From positions 62,001 to 126,000 of the forward strand of contig CAWCTW010000005.1 of assembly GCA_963798705.1 (NCBI GenBank): 64,000 nt of DNA, in the 5' to 3' direction. Shown piece by piece: positions 17,122 through 24,523 of this stretch. Source of the DNA: AC-56 sp963798705. GTDB taxonomy: Bacteria > Actinomycetota > Thermoleophilia > Solirubrobacterales > 70-9. The notes beneath the pieces were generated by a model that saw nothing but the letters and a program-made list of their open reading frames with translations, did not search any database and was not told where the DNA came from. The position numbers were made by a program, and so were the translations under genes. Position 1 is the first letter of the stretch. Every line of letters begins with the position of its first letter.

Positions 17122-18279
17122 TCAGGCCTCGCCGCCGGTCATCTCCTCGGCGATCTCGACGAGCTTCTGGTCAGGGGCGTGCTTGAAGGACTCGTTCCGC
17201 ACCCAGTACAGCAGCGGGTTGGTGGGCATCATCATCGACTCGTTCCGTCGCCCGGTCTTCTCGATCCTGGTCACGTCGCCCTCGCGCTCCTCCTGGAAGG
17301 CGGTCAGCGCCCGATCGAGGTCGTCCTCGGATTCGAGCAGGCGAACGAGGTGGGCGACGTCCTCGATCGTCGAGCAGGCACCCATCCCGGCGAACGGAGA
17401 GAGCGTGTGTGCGGCGTCGCCGAGCAGCACCACCCGACCGTCGTGCCAGGACTTCGGCGGATAGCCGTGGCGAACCTCGGTGCGGACGATCTCCTCGTCG
17501 GGGGTCGCCTGGACCGCGGCCGCAACGATCTCGGGGAGCTCCGCAACCCGCGCCAGCAGCTCCCGCTTGTCGGGCGGCGGCTCGTCGGCCAGGGCCACCC
17601 CGCGGCCGCCGAGGAACCAGCGAACCCGATCGTCGTCGACCCAGCCCACGCCGCTGCGTGCCTTTGCCCCCCAAACCTGCTTGTGATGGCCACGAGGCAG
17701 GAGCCCGCCGTCGAGCGGGGCGATCCCCTCGATCACCATGTACCTGGACCGCTCGAGGTCGACCTCCTGGTCGAGGACCCGGTCGCGGACGATCGAGTGG
17801 ACGCCGTCGCCGCCCAGCACCAGATCGCCGGACGCCCGCGTTCCGTCGGCCAGGATCACGGCGGCAGAGTCGCCATCCTGCTCCACGTCGACGACCTCGG
17901 AGTTGAAGTGGTAGCGCTCCGGGCCGAGGAGGTCGATCATCTCCTCTTGGAGTCGGCGCCGGTCGACGTCCATGCTCGGGGCCCCGACCTTCGCCGACGC
18001 CTCGTGGATCGGCAGCGTCATCAACGGGCGATCGGAGCCGTCGACGATGTGGGACTCGAGAATCTCCCGTCCGAACGCTTCGAGGCGCCCGCGATCGAAG
18101 CCGAGCCCCATCAGGTCCTTGATCGCGTACGCCCAGACCGAGAATCCGGTCGCGCGCCCCTGGAGCTCCCCGAACTTCTCGTGCACATCCACCTCGACGC
18201 CGCGCCGCCGCAGCGCCACTCCCGCGGTCAGTCCCGCGATGCCGCCGCCGACGATCTGCACCCTGTCGAGCTTCACCAC
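17122..18279 (-). CDS. FAD-dependent monooxygenase (PHBH/UbiH-like)
   Basis: The 385-residue flavoprotein has the dinucleotide-binding motif VQIVGGGIAGLTAGVALRRR at residues 8-27, a DG-type motif (LVLGGDGVHSIVR) at about 153-165, and the FAD-ribityl motif VVLLGDAAHTLSPFAGMG at about 289-306. The family hydroxylates aromatic or lipophilic substrates with NAD(P)H and O2. Neighbours do not reveal the substrate. The gene sits between two 66-bp direct repeats copied from the cfa 5' end and probably arrived as an insertion. Confidence 0.88.
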   Translation of the reverse strand: MVKLDRVQIVGGGIAGLTAGVALRRRGVEVDVHEKFGELQGRATGFSVWAYAIKDLMGLGFDRGRLEAFGREILESHIVDGSDRPLMTLPIHEASAKVGAPSMDVDRRRLQEEMIDLLGPERYHFNSEVVDVEQDGDSAAVILADGTRASGDLVLGGDGVHSIVRDRVLDQEVDLERSRYMVIEGIAPLDGGLLPRGHHKQVWGAKARSGVGWVDDDRVRWFLGGRGVALADEPPPDKRELLARVAELPEIVAAAVQATPDEEIVRTEVRHGYPPKSWHDGRVVLLGDAAHTLSPFAGMGACSTIEDVAHLVRLLESEDDLDRALTAFQEEREGDVTRIEKTGRRNESMMMPTNPLLYWVRNESFKHAPDQKLVEIAEEMTGGEA

Positions 18280-18321
18280 TCGCTCAGGCCGCTCGCGATC
18301 CGTGGTGTCGGACGGGCGCGA

Positions 18322-18387
18322 TCATTGGGGAGGCTGCAGGGCGCGCTCGATGCCGCGGCGACGGCCGTCGGTGCGTGATCCCGGCAC
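18322..18387 (-). pseudogene. Duplicated N-terminal fragment of cfa
   Basis: GTG 18387 begins a frame that repeats the first 17 residues of Cfa (MPGSRTDG, then RRRGIERAL with one change, L9R) and then reaches a TGA at 18322-18324 after QPPQ. It is a by-product of the 66-bp duplication and is unlikely to be functional, though it may retain the original cfa promoter upstream. Confidence 0.8.
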
Positions 18388-18402
18388 GCCCGCGAGACTA
18401 GC
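18337..18402. repeat. 66-bp direct repeat, copy B (upstream of the monooxygenase gene)
   Basis: Second copy of the cfa 5' segment at 16951-17016 (64/66 identical, same orientation). The 1,320 bp between the copies hold only the monooxygenase gene and short spacers. Confidence 0.95.
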
Positions 18403-18520
18403 CCAATGCCCCATTTCCCCGCGTACCGGTGAATCCGGAGCGCCGAGGAGCCGCGCGGCCCGGCGTTTGGGGCCCGAGGTACGCCATTGCGTCCCCAATC
18501 CACCAAAACGTTGAGAACCG

Positions 18521-18538
18521 ACCCCCCGATCGGGGGGT
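18521..18538. promoter_or_regulatory. Perfect C6/G6 palindrome upstream of the histidine kinase gene (candidate operator)
   Basis: ACCCCCCGATCGGGGGGT is an 18-bp perfect palindrome that ends 20 bp before the kinase start codon. A weaker outer pair, ACCGA (18517-18521) and TCGGT (18543-18547), flanks it. The same half-site ACCCCCCG occurs in the spacer between this two-component unit and fabD. Position and symmetry suggest a binding site for a dimeric regulator, possibly the adjacent LuxR-type protein. Confidence 0.55.
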
Positions 18539-18558
18539 GAACTCGGTAACTGGGGCTC

Positions 18559-19680
18559 GTGCGGTGGTTAGATCAGGACATCGAGACTCTCTCCCGACCG
18601 CCAGGCGCAGACACCGTCGACGTCCTCGTCGAGCTGCTCGGCGAGATCGACGCCACCGAGGCCGACGACTTCTACGACCGCGTCTGCGAGGGGCTCTGCC
18701 GCCTGACCTCGATGGAGCGGGCCGGGTTGTTCCTCTACGACCGGACGCTTCGGATCGTGGCACCGGTCGGATGCGCGGGAGTGGACCCCGACCTCCTCGA
18801 CGGGGTGGAAGGGACCCTGGAGGAGACCCCCGTCGCCCAGCGAGCCCTCGCCGAGGACACCGTCGTCGAGGTCTCGGAGGCGCTTGAGCGCGAGGTGCCC
18901 GAGCGCTACGCGCGCTTCGCGGGGATCACGACGCTGACCTGCACCCCCGTGTCGGCAAGCGGCAGATGGCTCGGAGTGATCTTCGCCGACCGGGGCGGCG
19001 GGCGTTTTGTCCTGACCGACGAGGAGCGTCAGACGATGTGGACGCTGGGCAAGCTCGCGGCGCTCGCCGCCAGCGTCGAGCGGGCCACCAATCAGCGCGA
19101 GGCCGCCCGCCGCCTTTCCGAGCGGATCTCACTGGTACAGCAGATCCACGAACGGGTCATCCAGCGGCTCTTCGGCCTCCTGCTCGCGCTCGGATCCGAG
19201 GAGGAGCTCTCCAGCGAGCAGCGGGCGATGTGCCACGACGAGGTGCGGGACGTGCTGCACGAGCTGCGCACCGCGCTCGGGGGATCTCTGGCTTCCCCCG
19301 CCAAGCACGGCAGGGCGACCGTTCGTGAGATCGTCGCGCGAGTCGCCGCCTATCGCGACGGGCTGACGGTGACCTGGGAGGAGGGGTCCGAGGTTCCGCC
19401 CGACGTCGAGCCCCTGGCGCAGTCCGTCCTGCTCGAGGCGCTGCGGAACGCCGAGAAGCACGCCGCCCCCACGAGCATCGCGATAACGATCGAGCGCGAC
19501 GACGAGGCGTTCGTCCTGGAGGTGATCAACGACGGCGTCGGCGCATCGGGAATGGGAGCGGGGCTCGGCCTGCGAATGGCCTCGCTCGAGGCCCTCGAGC
19601 ACAGCGGCATCGTGGAGTTCGGCCCCATGCCGCCAGATCGCTGGCACGTCCGTCTGCTGGTCCCAACCGACCATGAATGA
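18559..19680 (+). CDS. GAF-domain sensor histidine kinase (HisKA_3/NarX-like)
   Basis: The 373-residue soluble kinase has an N-terminal GAF sensor (about 25-175, with LFLYDRTLRIVAPVG and GRWLGVIFADRGGG), a dimerisation helix with phospho-His H197 (QQIHERVIQRLFGLLLA) and a C-terminal HATPase domain (EALRNAEKHAA at about 292-302, VINDGVGASGMGAGLGL). The usual HDGVIQRLF motif reads HERVIQRLF, so the residues after the His are changed. Without membrane segments it should sense a cytosolic ligand or redox state. The start is GTG 18559. The gene overlaps the regulator gene by 8 nt. Confidence 0.85.
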   Translation: MRWLDQDIETLSRPPGADTVDVLVELLGEIDATEADDFYDRVCEGLCRLTSMERAGLFLYDRTLRIVAPVGCAGVDPDLLDGVEGTLEETPVAQRALAEDTVVEVSEALEREVPERYARFAGITTLTCTPVSASGRWLGVIFADRGGGRFVLTDEERQTMWTLGKLAALAASVERATNQREAARRLSERISLVQQIHERVIQRLFGLLLALGSEEELSSEQRAMCHDEVRDVLHELRTALGGSLASPAKHGRATVREIVARVAAYRDGLTVTWEEGSEVPPDVEPLAQSVLLEALRNAEKHAAPTSIAITIERDDEAFVLEVINDGVGASGMGAGLGLRMASLEALEHSGIVEFGPMPPDRWHVRLLVPTDHE

Positions 19681-20281
19681 GGACGTCCGCCGCATCCGCG
19701 TGCTGGTCGTCGACGACCACGACGTCGTCCAGTGGGGGTTCCGGCTGCTGCTGGAGCGCCAGCCCTGGGTGGAGCGCTGCATCGCGGCGCACGATGCCGA
19801 CGAGGCGCTCGAGCTGGTTGGCGAGACCAAGCCCCAGGTCGCGCTCGTCGACCTGTTCCTCGGCCGGCATTCGGGGGCCGAGGTCTCCAACGAGCTGCGG
19901 GCGGCCTCGCCCCAGACGAAGGTCCTCCTGATCTCGGGAGCGGGGAGGATCTCGCCGGCTGCCGCCCGCGCGGCCGGCGCGTCGGGGTTCGTCTCCAAGG
20001 ACTGGGGGGCCCCGGACGTGCTGAAGGCGATCCGCATGGTCGGCCTGGGCATGGACGTGTTCGAGCCCGGGCCGGCGGCGGTTGACCACGCGCTGTCGGA
20101 GCGCGAGCGCGAGGTGGTCAGCCTGATCGCGACCGGCTCGACCAACCGCGAGATCGCCGACGAGCTCTTCCTCTCCCCGCACACGGTCAAGGAGTACACG
20201 AGCGGCGTCTACCGAAAGCTCGGCGTCCGCAACCGCGCCGAGGCCGTGAAGCGCGCACAGAGCCTGGGCCTGATCGCCTAG
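19673..20281 (+). CDS. NarL/LuxR-family response regulator
   Basis: The 202-residue regulator has a receiver domain (VVDDHD at 12-17, phospho-acceptor D60 in ALVDLFLG, K109 in FVSKDWG) and a LuxR-type helix-turn-helix (LSEREREVVSLIATGSTNRE at about 140-159, then SPHTVKEYTSGVYRKLGVRN). It is coupled to its kinase by an 8-nt overlap. Its target is unknown. The lipid operon begins 182 bp downstream, and both share a C6/G6 palindrome, so that operon is the most economical candidate target. Confidence 0.9.
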   Translation: MNEDVRRIRVLVVDDHDVVQWGFRLLLERQPWVERCIAAHDADEALELVGETKPQVALVDLFLGRHSGAEVSNELRAASPQTKVLLISGAGRISPAAARAAGASGFVSKDWGAPDVLKAIRMVGLGMDVFEPGPAAVDHALSEREREVVSLIATGSTNREIADELFLSPHTVKEYTSGVYRKLGVRNRAEAVKRAQSLGLIA

Positions 20282-20369
20282 AACTAGAGGCGACCGGCGC
20301 GGGAGCGATGCGGAGTCAACGCGATCCGGTCCCGGAAACGGGGCATGGATTGCCTCGACGCGGCCCCTG

Positions 20370-20410
20370 ACCCCCCCGACTCGCTGCGCTGACCCCCCGG
20401 GCCGGGGGGT
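20370..20410. promoter_or_regulatory. C-rich/G-rich inverted repeat upstream of fabD (candidate operator or terminator)
   Basis: GACCCCCCCGAC (about 20369-20380) is followed by ACCCCCCGGGCCGGGGGGT (20392-20410), an inverted repeat with the same ACCCCCCG half-site as the palindrome at 18521-18538. It lies about 55-95 bp before the fabD start. It may bind the same regulator. It could also form a strong hairpin that ends the regulator transcript, although no T-run follows it. Confidence 0.5.
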
Positions 20411-20463
20411 CGAGGACGGAATTCGGTTCACCGCCCCCCGCTCGCCGGGTACTCATGCGAGCT

Positions 20464-21315
20464 ATGCCTACTGCGCTCCTGTTCCCCGGCCAGGGCAGCC
20501 AGACCGCCGACATGCGCGAGGTCGTGAGAGCGGCATCGCCGGATCTGCTCGAGCGCGCCGCCGAGGCGGTCGGCGATGACCCCTTCGAGCGGGTCGGCGA
20601 CGGGACCCGGTTCGCGCAGCCCGCCCTGTACTGCGCGAGCGTCGCGCTCTGGACGGGGGCCGGCTCGCCGCGGGCGGACTTCATCGCCGGCCACTCGCTG
20701 GGCGAGGTCGGGGCGCTGGTCGCGGGTGGGAGCCTCTCGATCCGCGACGGGCTGCGGCTGGCCGCGCGCCGCGGGCGCGTGATGCAGGAGGTGGCCGCCA
20801 GGCAGGGACCGGGCGGCATGCTCGCGCTCCTCGGCGACGAGGGCGCGGCCCGGCGGATCGCCGCGGAGCACGGCCTCACGGTGGCCAACGACAACGCCCC
20901 CGGCCAGCTGGTCGTCTCCGGGCCCGAGGACGACCTGCAGGCGGCCGGACGCGAGGCGAGGAGCGAGCGACTGAAGGCGATGCCCCTGTCGGTGAGGGGC
21001 GCCTTTCATACCGAGGCGATGGCACCGGCGCTGCCCGCGTTCCGGGAGGCGCTGGAGGAGATCGACGTCGGTCCGCCCAGGATTCCGGTGTTCTCCAGCG
21101 TTACCGCCCAGCCATTCGACGAGGTCCGGAGGGAGCTCGCGGCCGCCCTGGTGCGCCCGGTGCGCTGGCGCGAGACCCTGATCGCCCTGCGCGAACGCGG
21201 CGTGGAGCGGTTCGTCGAGGTCGGGCCGGGAAGGGTCCTGAAGGGCCTCGTCCGGCGGACGCTTCCCGAGGTCGAGGTCGAGGTCCTCGCCGCCCCGGAG
21301 GTCGCCCATGCCTGA
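20464..21315 (+). CDS. fabD: Malonyl-CoA:ACP transacylase
   Basis: FabD loads malonyl groups onto acyl carrier protein for type II fatty acid synthesis. The 283-residue protein has PGQGSQ at the N-terminus, the nucleophile S78 in GHSLGE, and the catalytic His H182 in GAFHTEAM. ATG 20464 (MPTALLFPGQGSQ) is preferred by family alignment; ATG 20455 is three codons earlier and no clear Shine-Dalgarno sequence decides between them. It is the first gene of a coupled lipid operon and overlaps fabH by 8 nt. Confidence 0.93.
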   Translation: MPTALLFPGQGSQTADMREVVRAASPDLLERAAEAVGDDPFERVGDGTRFAQPALYCASVALWTGAGSPRADFIAGHSLGEVGALVAGGSLSIRDGLRLAARRGRVMQEVAARQGPGGMLALLGDEGAARRIAAEHGLTVANDNAPGQLVVSGPEDDLQAAGREARSERLKAMPLSVRGAFHTEAMAPALPAFREALEEIDVGPPRIPVFSSVTAQPFDEVRRELAAALVRPVRWRETLIALRERGVERFVEVGPGRVLKGLVRRTLPEVEVEVLAAPEVAHA

Positions 21316-22318
21316 GCTGGCGAGCCAACCCCTGAGCGTCCCTGTTCGAGAGCGCGAGCGGCCGGTCCGCGGCGCCGCGATTGCGGCGGTGGCGATGTGC
21401 GTGCCGGATCGCGTCGTCGCCAACGCCGAGGTCACTGAGCGGCTCGGGATCGACGAGAACTGGATCGCGAAGCGGACCGGCGTGCGCGAGCGGCGGATCG
21501 CGTGGCCGGACGAGCGGCTCAGCGCCTTCGCGGCCGAGGCCGGAGATGCGGCCCTCGAGCGAGCCGGTGTGGAGGCGTCCGACCTGGACCTCGTCCTGGT
21601 GGCGACGATGTCCGCCGACGAGCTGACGCCGAACGCCGCGCCGCTGGTTGCCTCGGAGCTCGGCGCCACGAACGCGGGCGCCATGGACGTGGGCGCGGCG
21701 TGCACCGGGTTTCTGTCGGCGCTCAGCCTGGCCACGGCCCAGATCGAGTCCCGGCGGGCGCAGAACGTGCTGGTGGTGGGCGCCGATCTGCTCAGCCGCA
21801 TCACCGATCCCCACGACCGCTCGACCGCCGGCCTGCTGGCCGACGGCGCCGGCGCGGCGGTCGTCAGCGCGATCGACTTCCCGGGACGGGTCGGGCCGGT
21901 GGTCCTGGGCTCCGACGGCGCTCACTCGGACCTGATCACGGCCGGCCACCGGGACCGCGTGGTCCGCATGAAGGGACACGACACCTTCAAGCACGCCGTC
22001 GCCCGGATGTCCGGAGCCACGCTTCAGGCTCTCGCCCTGGCCGACCGGACCCTGGAGGACGTGGACCTGTTCGTCTACCACCAGGCGAACAGCCGCATCA
22101 TCCGCGCGGTCGGAATCGAGCTCGGATTGCCCGCCGAAAGGACGGCCGACTACCTGGCCGCCTTCGGCAACACGTCCGCCGCGACCCTCCCGATCGCCCT
22201 GACTCTGGCCGAGGTGGAGGGCCGTCTGCGAGACGGCGCAATCGTCCTGCTCGCAGCGTTCGGGGCCGGCCTCGCGTGGGGCGCCACCGTGCTCGAGTGG
22301 GGGGGCCCCGATGCCTGA
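21308..22318 (+). CDS. fabH: 3-oxoacyl-ACP synthase III
   Basis: FabH starts chains by condensing an acyl-CoA primer with malonyl-ACP. The 336-residue protein has the Cys-His-Asn triad at C132 (GAACTGFLSAL), H258 (VYHQANSRII) and N288 (FGNTSAATLP), and starts with a roughly 20-residue basic extension before the usual N-terminus. It overlaps fabD and fabG by 8 nt each. The primer (acetyl, branched or other) cannot be told from sequence alone. Confidence 0.94.
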   Translation: MPELASQPLSVPVRERERPVRGAAIAAVAMCVPDRVVANAEVTERLGIDENWIAKRTGVRERRIAWPDERLSAFAAEAGDAALERAGVEASDLDLVLVATMSADELTPNAAPLVASELGATNAGAMDVGAACTGFLSALSLATAQIESRRAQNVLVVGADLLSRITDPHDRSTAGLLADGAGAAVVSAIDFPGRVGPVVLGSDGAHSDLITAGHRDRVVRMKGHDTFKHAVARMSGATLQALALADRTLEDVDLFVYHQANSRIIRAVGIELGLPAERTADYLAAFGNTSAATLPIALTLAEVEGRLRDGAIVLLAAFGAGLAWGATVLEWGGPDA

Positions 22319-23036
22319 CGGATGCGCACTGGTCACCGGGAGCGCGCGTGGAATCGGGGCCGCGAGCGCGATGGCGCTGGCCGACGCGGGCTGGCCCGTG
22401 GCGATCAACTACCGCAGCGACGCCGAACGTGCGGAGGGCATCGCCAGGGCGATCGGCGATGCCGGAGGCCGGGCGGCGGCGGTCCAGGCGGACGTCTGCG
22501 ATTCGGGGGCCGTCGGCGAGCTCTTCCGAGCGGTCGAGGAGCGCTTCGGTCCGGTGCTGGTGGTGGTCAACAACGCCGGGATGCGCGCCGACGGCCTCGC
22601 GCCCCAGCTCGACGACGACCAGTGGGAGCGCGTGCTGGACACCAACCTGTCCGCGGCCTTCCGGATCACCCGCCGGGCCTTGAAGCCGATGCTTCGGGCC
22701 CGCTTCGGACGGGTCGTGAACATCGCCTCCGTCGTCGGCCCCCGCGCGAACGCGGGCCAGGCCAATTATGCGGCGTCGAAGGCGGGCCTGATCGGCTTCA
22801 CGAGGACGGTGGCGGTGGAGGTGGCACGGCGCGGGATCACCGTGAACGCGGTGGCGCCCGGGTTCGTGGAGACCCAACTCACCGATGGGGTCGGCAACGG
22901 GCTGCTCGACGCGATTCCCGCGCGGCGGCCCGGGACGCCGGAGGAGGTCGCCTCGTGCGTCCGTTTCCTGGCGTCCGAGGAGGCCTCCTACGTCACCGGC
23001 ACGACCCTCACGGTCGACGGCGGACTGAGCGCTTGA
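22311..23036 (+). CDS. fabG: 3-oxoacyl-ACP reductase (SDR family)
   Basis: The 241-residue short-chain dehydrogenase has the cofactor loop VTGSARGIGAA at about 8-18, NNAG at 87-90 and the catalytic S140, Y153 and K157 (NYAASKAG). The tail SYVTGTTLTVDGGLSA is typical of FabG. It reduces beta-ketoacyl-ACP with NADPH in the elongation cycle. The assignment as FabG rather than another SDR rests on its place between fabH and acpP. Confidence 0.92.
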   Translation: MPDGCALVTGSARGIGAASAMALADAGWPVAINYRSDAERAEGIARAIGDAGGRAAAVQADVCDSGAVGELFRAVEERFGPVLVVVNNAGMRADGLAPQLDDDQWERVLDTNLSAAFRITRRALKPMLRARFGRVVNIASVVGPRANAGQANYAASKAGLIGFTRTVAVEVARRGITVNAVAPGFVETQLTDGVGNGLLDAIPARRPGTPEEVASCVRFLASEEASYVTGTTLTVDGGLSA

Positions 23037-23072
23037 ACGATGGAATCGATCACGGAGACAAAGGAGACACCC

Positions 23073-23318
23073 ATGCCAGCACAGGCAACAGCCGAGAGCG
23101 CCGAGCAGGTCATCTTCGACGGCCTGAAGGAGGTCGGCGCGGAGGGGGAGATCACGCGCGACTCGACGTTCGAGGAGCTCGACGTCGACTCCCTGGACCT
23201 CGTCGAGGTCGCTCAGATCGTCGATGACGAGTTCGGCGTCGAGTTACAGGGCGAGGACGTCAAGGACCTGCGCACCGTCGGCCAGGTGATCGATCTAGTG
23301 GTGGCCCGCGCACAGTGA
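23073..23318 (+). CDS. acpP: Acyl carrier protein
   Basis: The 81-residue acidic four-helix carrier has the phosphopantetheine attachment serine S40 in LDVDSLDLVEV. The start ATG 23073 was chosen because AAGGAG (23061-23066) lies 6 nt before it, one of the strongest ribosome-binding sites in the window. That fits the high amount of ACP a cell needs. The stop overlaps the GTG start of fabF. It has a longer N-terminal tail than E. coli AcpP. Confidence 0.95.
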   Translation: MPAQATAESAEQVIFDGLKEVGAEGEITRDSTFEELDVDSLDLVEVAQIVDDEFGVELQGEDVKDLRTVGQVIDLVVARAQ

Positions 23319-24523
23319 CGCCGCGCATCGTCATCACGGGCACGGGCGCCGTCACGCCTCTTGGCGTCGGGGCCGGCACGCTGTACGAGCGCTGGAGCGA
23401 GGGCCAGTGCGCGATCGAGGATGGCTTCGCGCGCTGTGTCGACTTCGACCCCACCGAGTTCCTGACGCGCAAGGAGGCGCGGCGCACGGACCGCTTCACG
23501 CACTTCGCGATGGTGGCGGCGGACGAGGCGCTCGCGGGCGCGTGGCCCGATGGCCCGCCGTACGAGCCGGAGCGGATCGGCTGCGTGATCGGCACCGGGA
23601 TCGGGGGCCTCGGCTCGCTGGAGACCCAGCAGGACGTCCTGCGCGAGCGCGGGCCGAAGGCGGTGTCTCCGCTCGCCGTGCCGCTGCTGATGGGCAACGC
23701 GGCGGCGGCAGCGATCGCGATGCGGCACGGCCTCCACGGCTCCTCTTTCGGGGTGATGTCGGCCTGCGCGGCGGGCGCCCACGCGATCGGATCGGCGCTG
23801 CGCATGATCGAGGCCGGCGAGGCCGACGCAGTGGTCGCCGGGGGCTCCGAGTCGGCGATCGCGGGGGTGGCTGTCGCCGCCTTCGCGGCGATGGGCGCGA
23901 CGTCGCCCACCGGCACCTCGCGTCCCTTCGACGCCCGGCGAGACGGATTCGTGATGGGGGAGGGGGCCGGCGTGCTGGTGCTCGAGAGCGCCGAGCGCGT
24001 GGCCGCGAGGGACGCGGAGCCGATGGGCGAGATCCTGGGCTACGCGGCGAGCTCCGACGCCCACCACCTGACTGCACCGGAGCCCTCCGGCCGCGACGCC
24101 GCGCGAGCGATCGAGCTGGCCCTGGAGGACGCGGAGGTCGAGCCGGCGGAGATCGACTACGTCAACGCGCACGGGACGTCGACGCCCCTCAACGACCGCA
24201 GCGAGACCGAGGCGTTGAAGGCGGCACTGGGGGAGGAGGCGCACCGGGTCCCCGTGTCGTCGACCAAGTCGGCGATCGGGCACCTCCTGGGCGCCGCGGG
24301 CGCGGTCGAGGCGATCGCGACGATCGAGGCCCTGAGGCGCGGCCTGGCGCCCCCGACCCTGGGCTGGGGGGAGCGCGATCCCGACCTGGACCTCGACTAC
24401 GTGCCCGAGACCGCCCGCCCGCTGGAGCACCGGGCCAACGGCAACGGGCGGGCCCGGCTGACGGGGATCTCCAATTCCTTCGGGTTCGGCGGCCACAACG
24501 CCGTGCTCTGCCTGGCGGCATGA
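23315..24523 (+). CDS. fabF: 3-oxoacyl-ACP synthase II
   Basis: The 402-residue condensing enzyme elongates acyl-ACP with malonyl-ACP. The active-site Cys C151 (VMSACAAGAHAIG) and the two His residues H286 (NAHGTSTPLND) and H323 (SAIGHLLGAAG) are present, as is the C-terminal GFGGHNAVL. GTG 23315 overlaps the acpP stop and the end overlaps the carboxyltransferase start (ATGA). It could be a KAS I or KAS II type; the operon context favours elongation in FAS II. Confidence 0.94.
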   Translation: MTPRIVITGTGAVTPLGVGAGTLYERWSEGQCAIEDGFARCVDFDPTEFLTRKEARRTDRFTHFAMVAADEALAGAWPDGPPYEPERIGCVIGTGIGGLGSLETQQDVLRERGPKAVSPLAVPLLMGNAAAAAIAMRHGLHGSSFGVMSACAAGAHAIGSALRMIEAGEADAVVAGGSESAIAGVAVAAFAAMGATSPTGTSRPFDARRDGFVMGEGAGVLVLESAERVAARDAEPMGEILGYAASSDAHHLTAPEPSGRDAARAIELALEDAEVEPAEIDYVNAHGTSTPLNDRSETEALKAALGEEAHRVPVSSTKSAIGHLLGAAGAVEAIATIEALRRGLAPPTLGWGERDPDLDLDYVPETARPLEHRANGNGRARLTGISNSFGFGGHNAVLCLAA

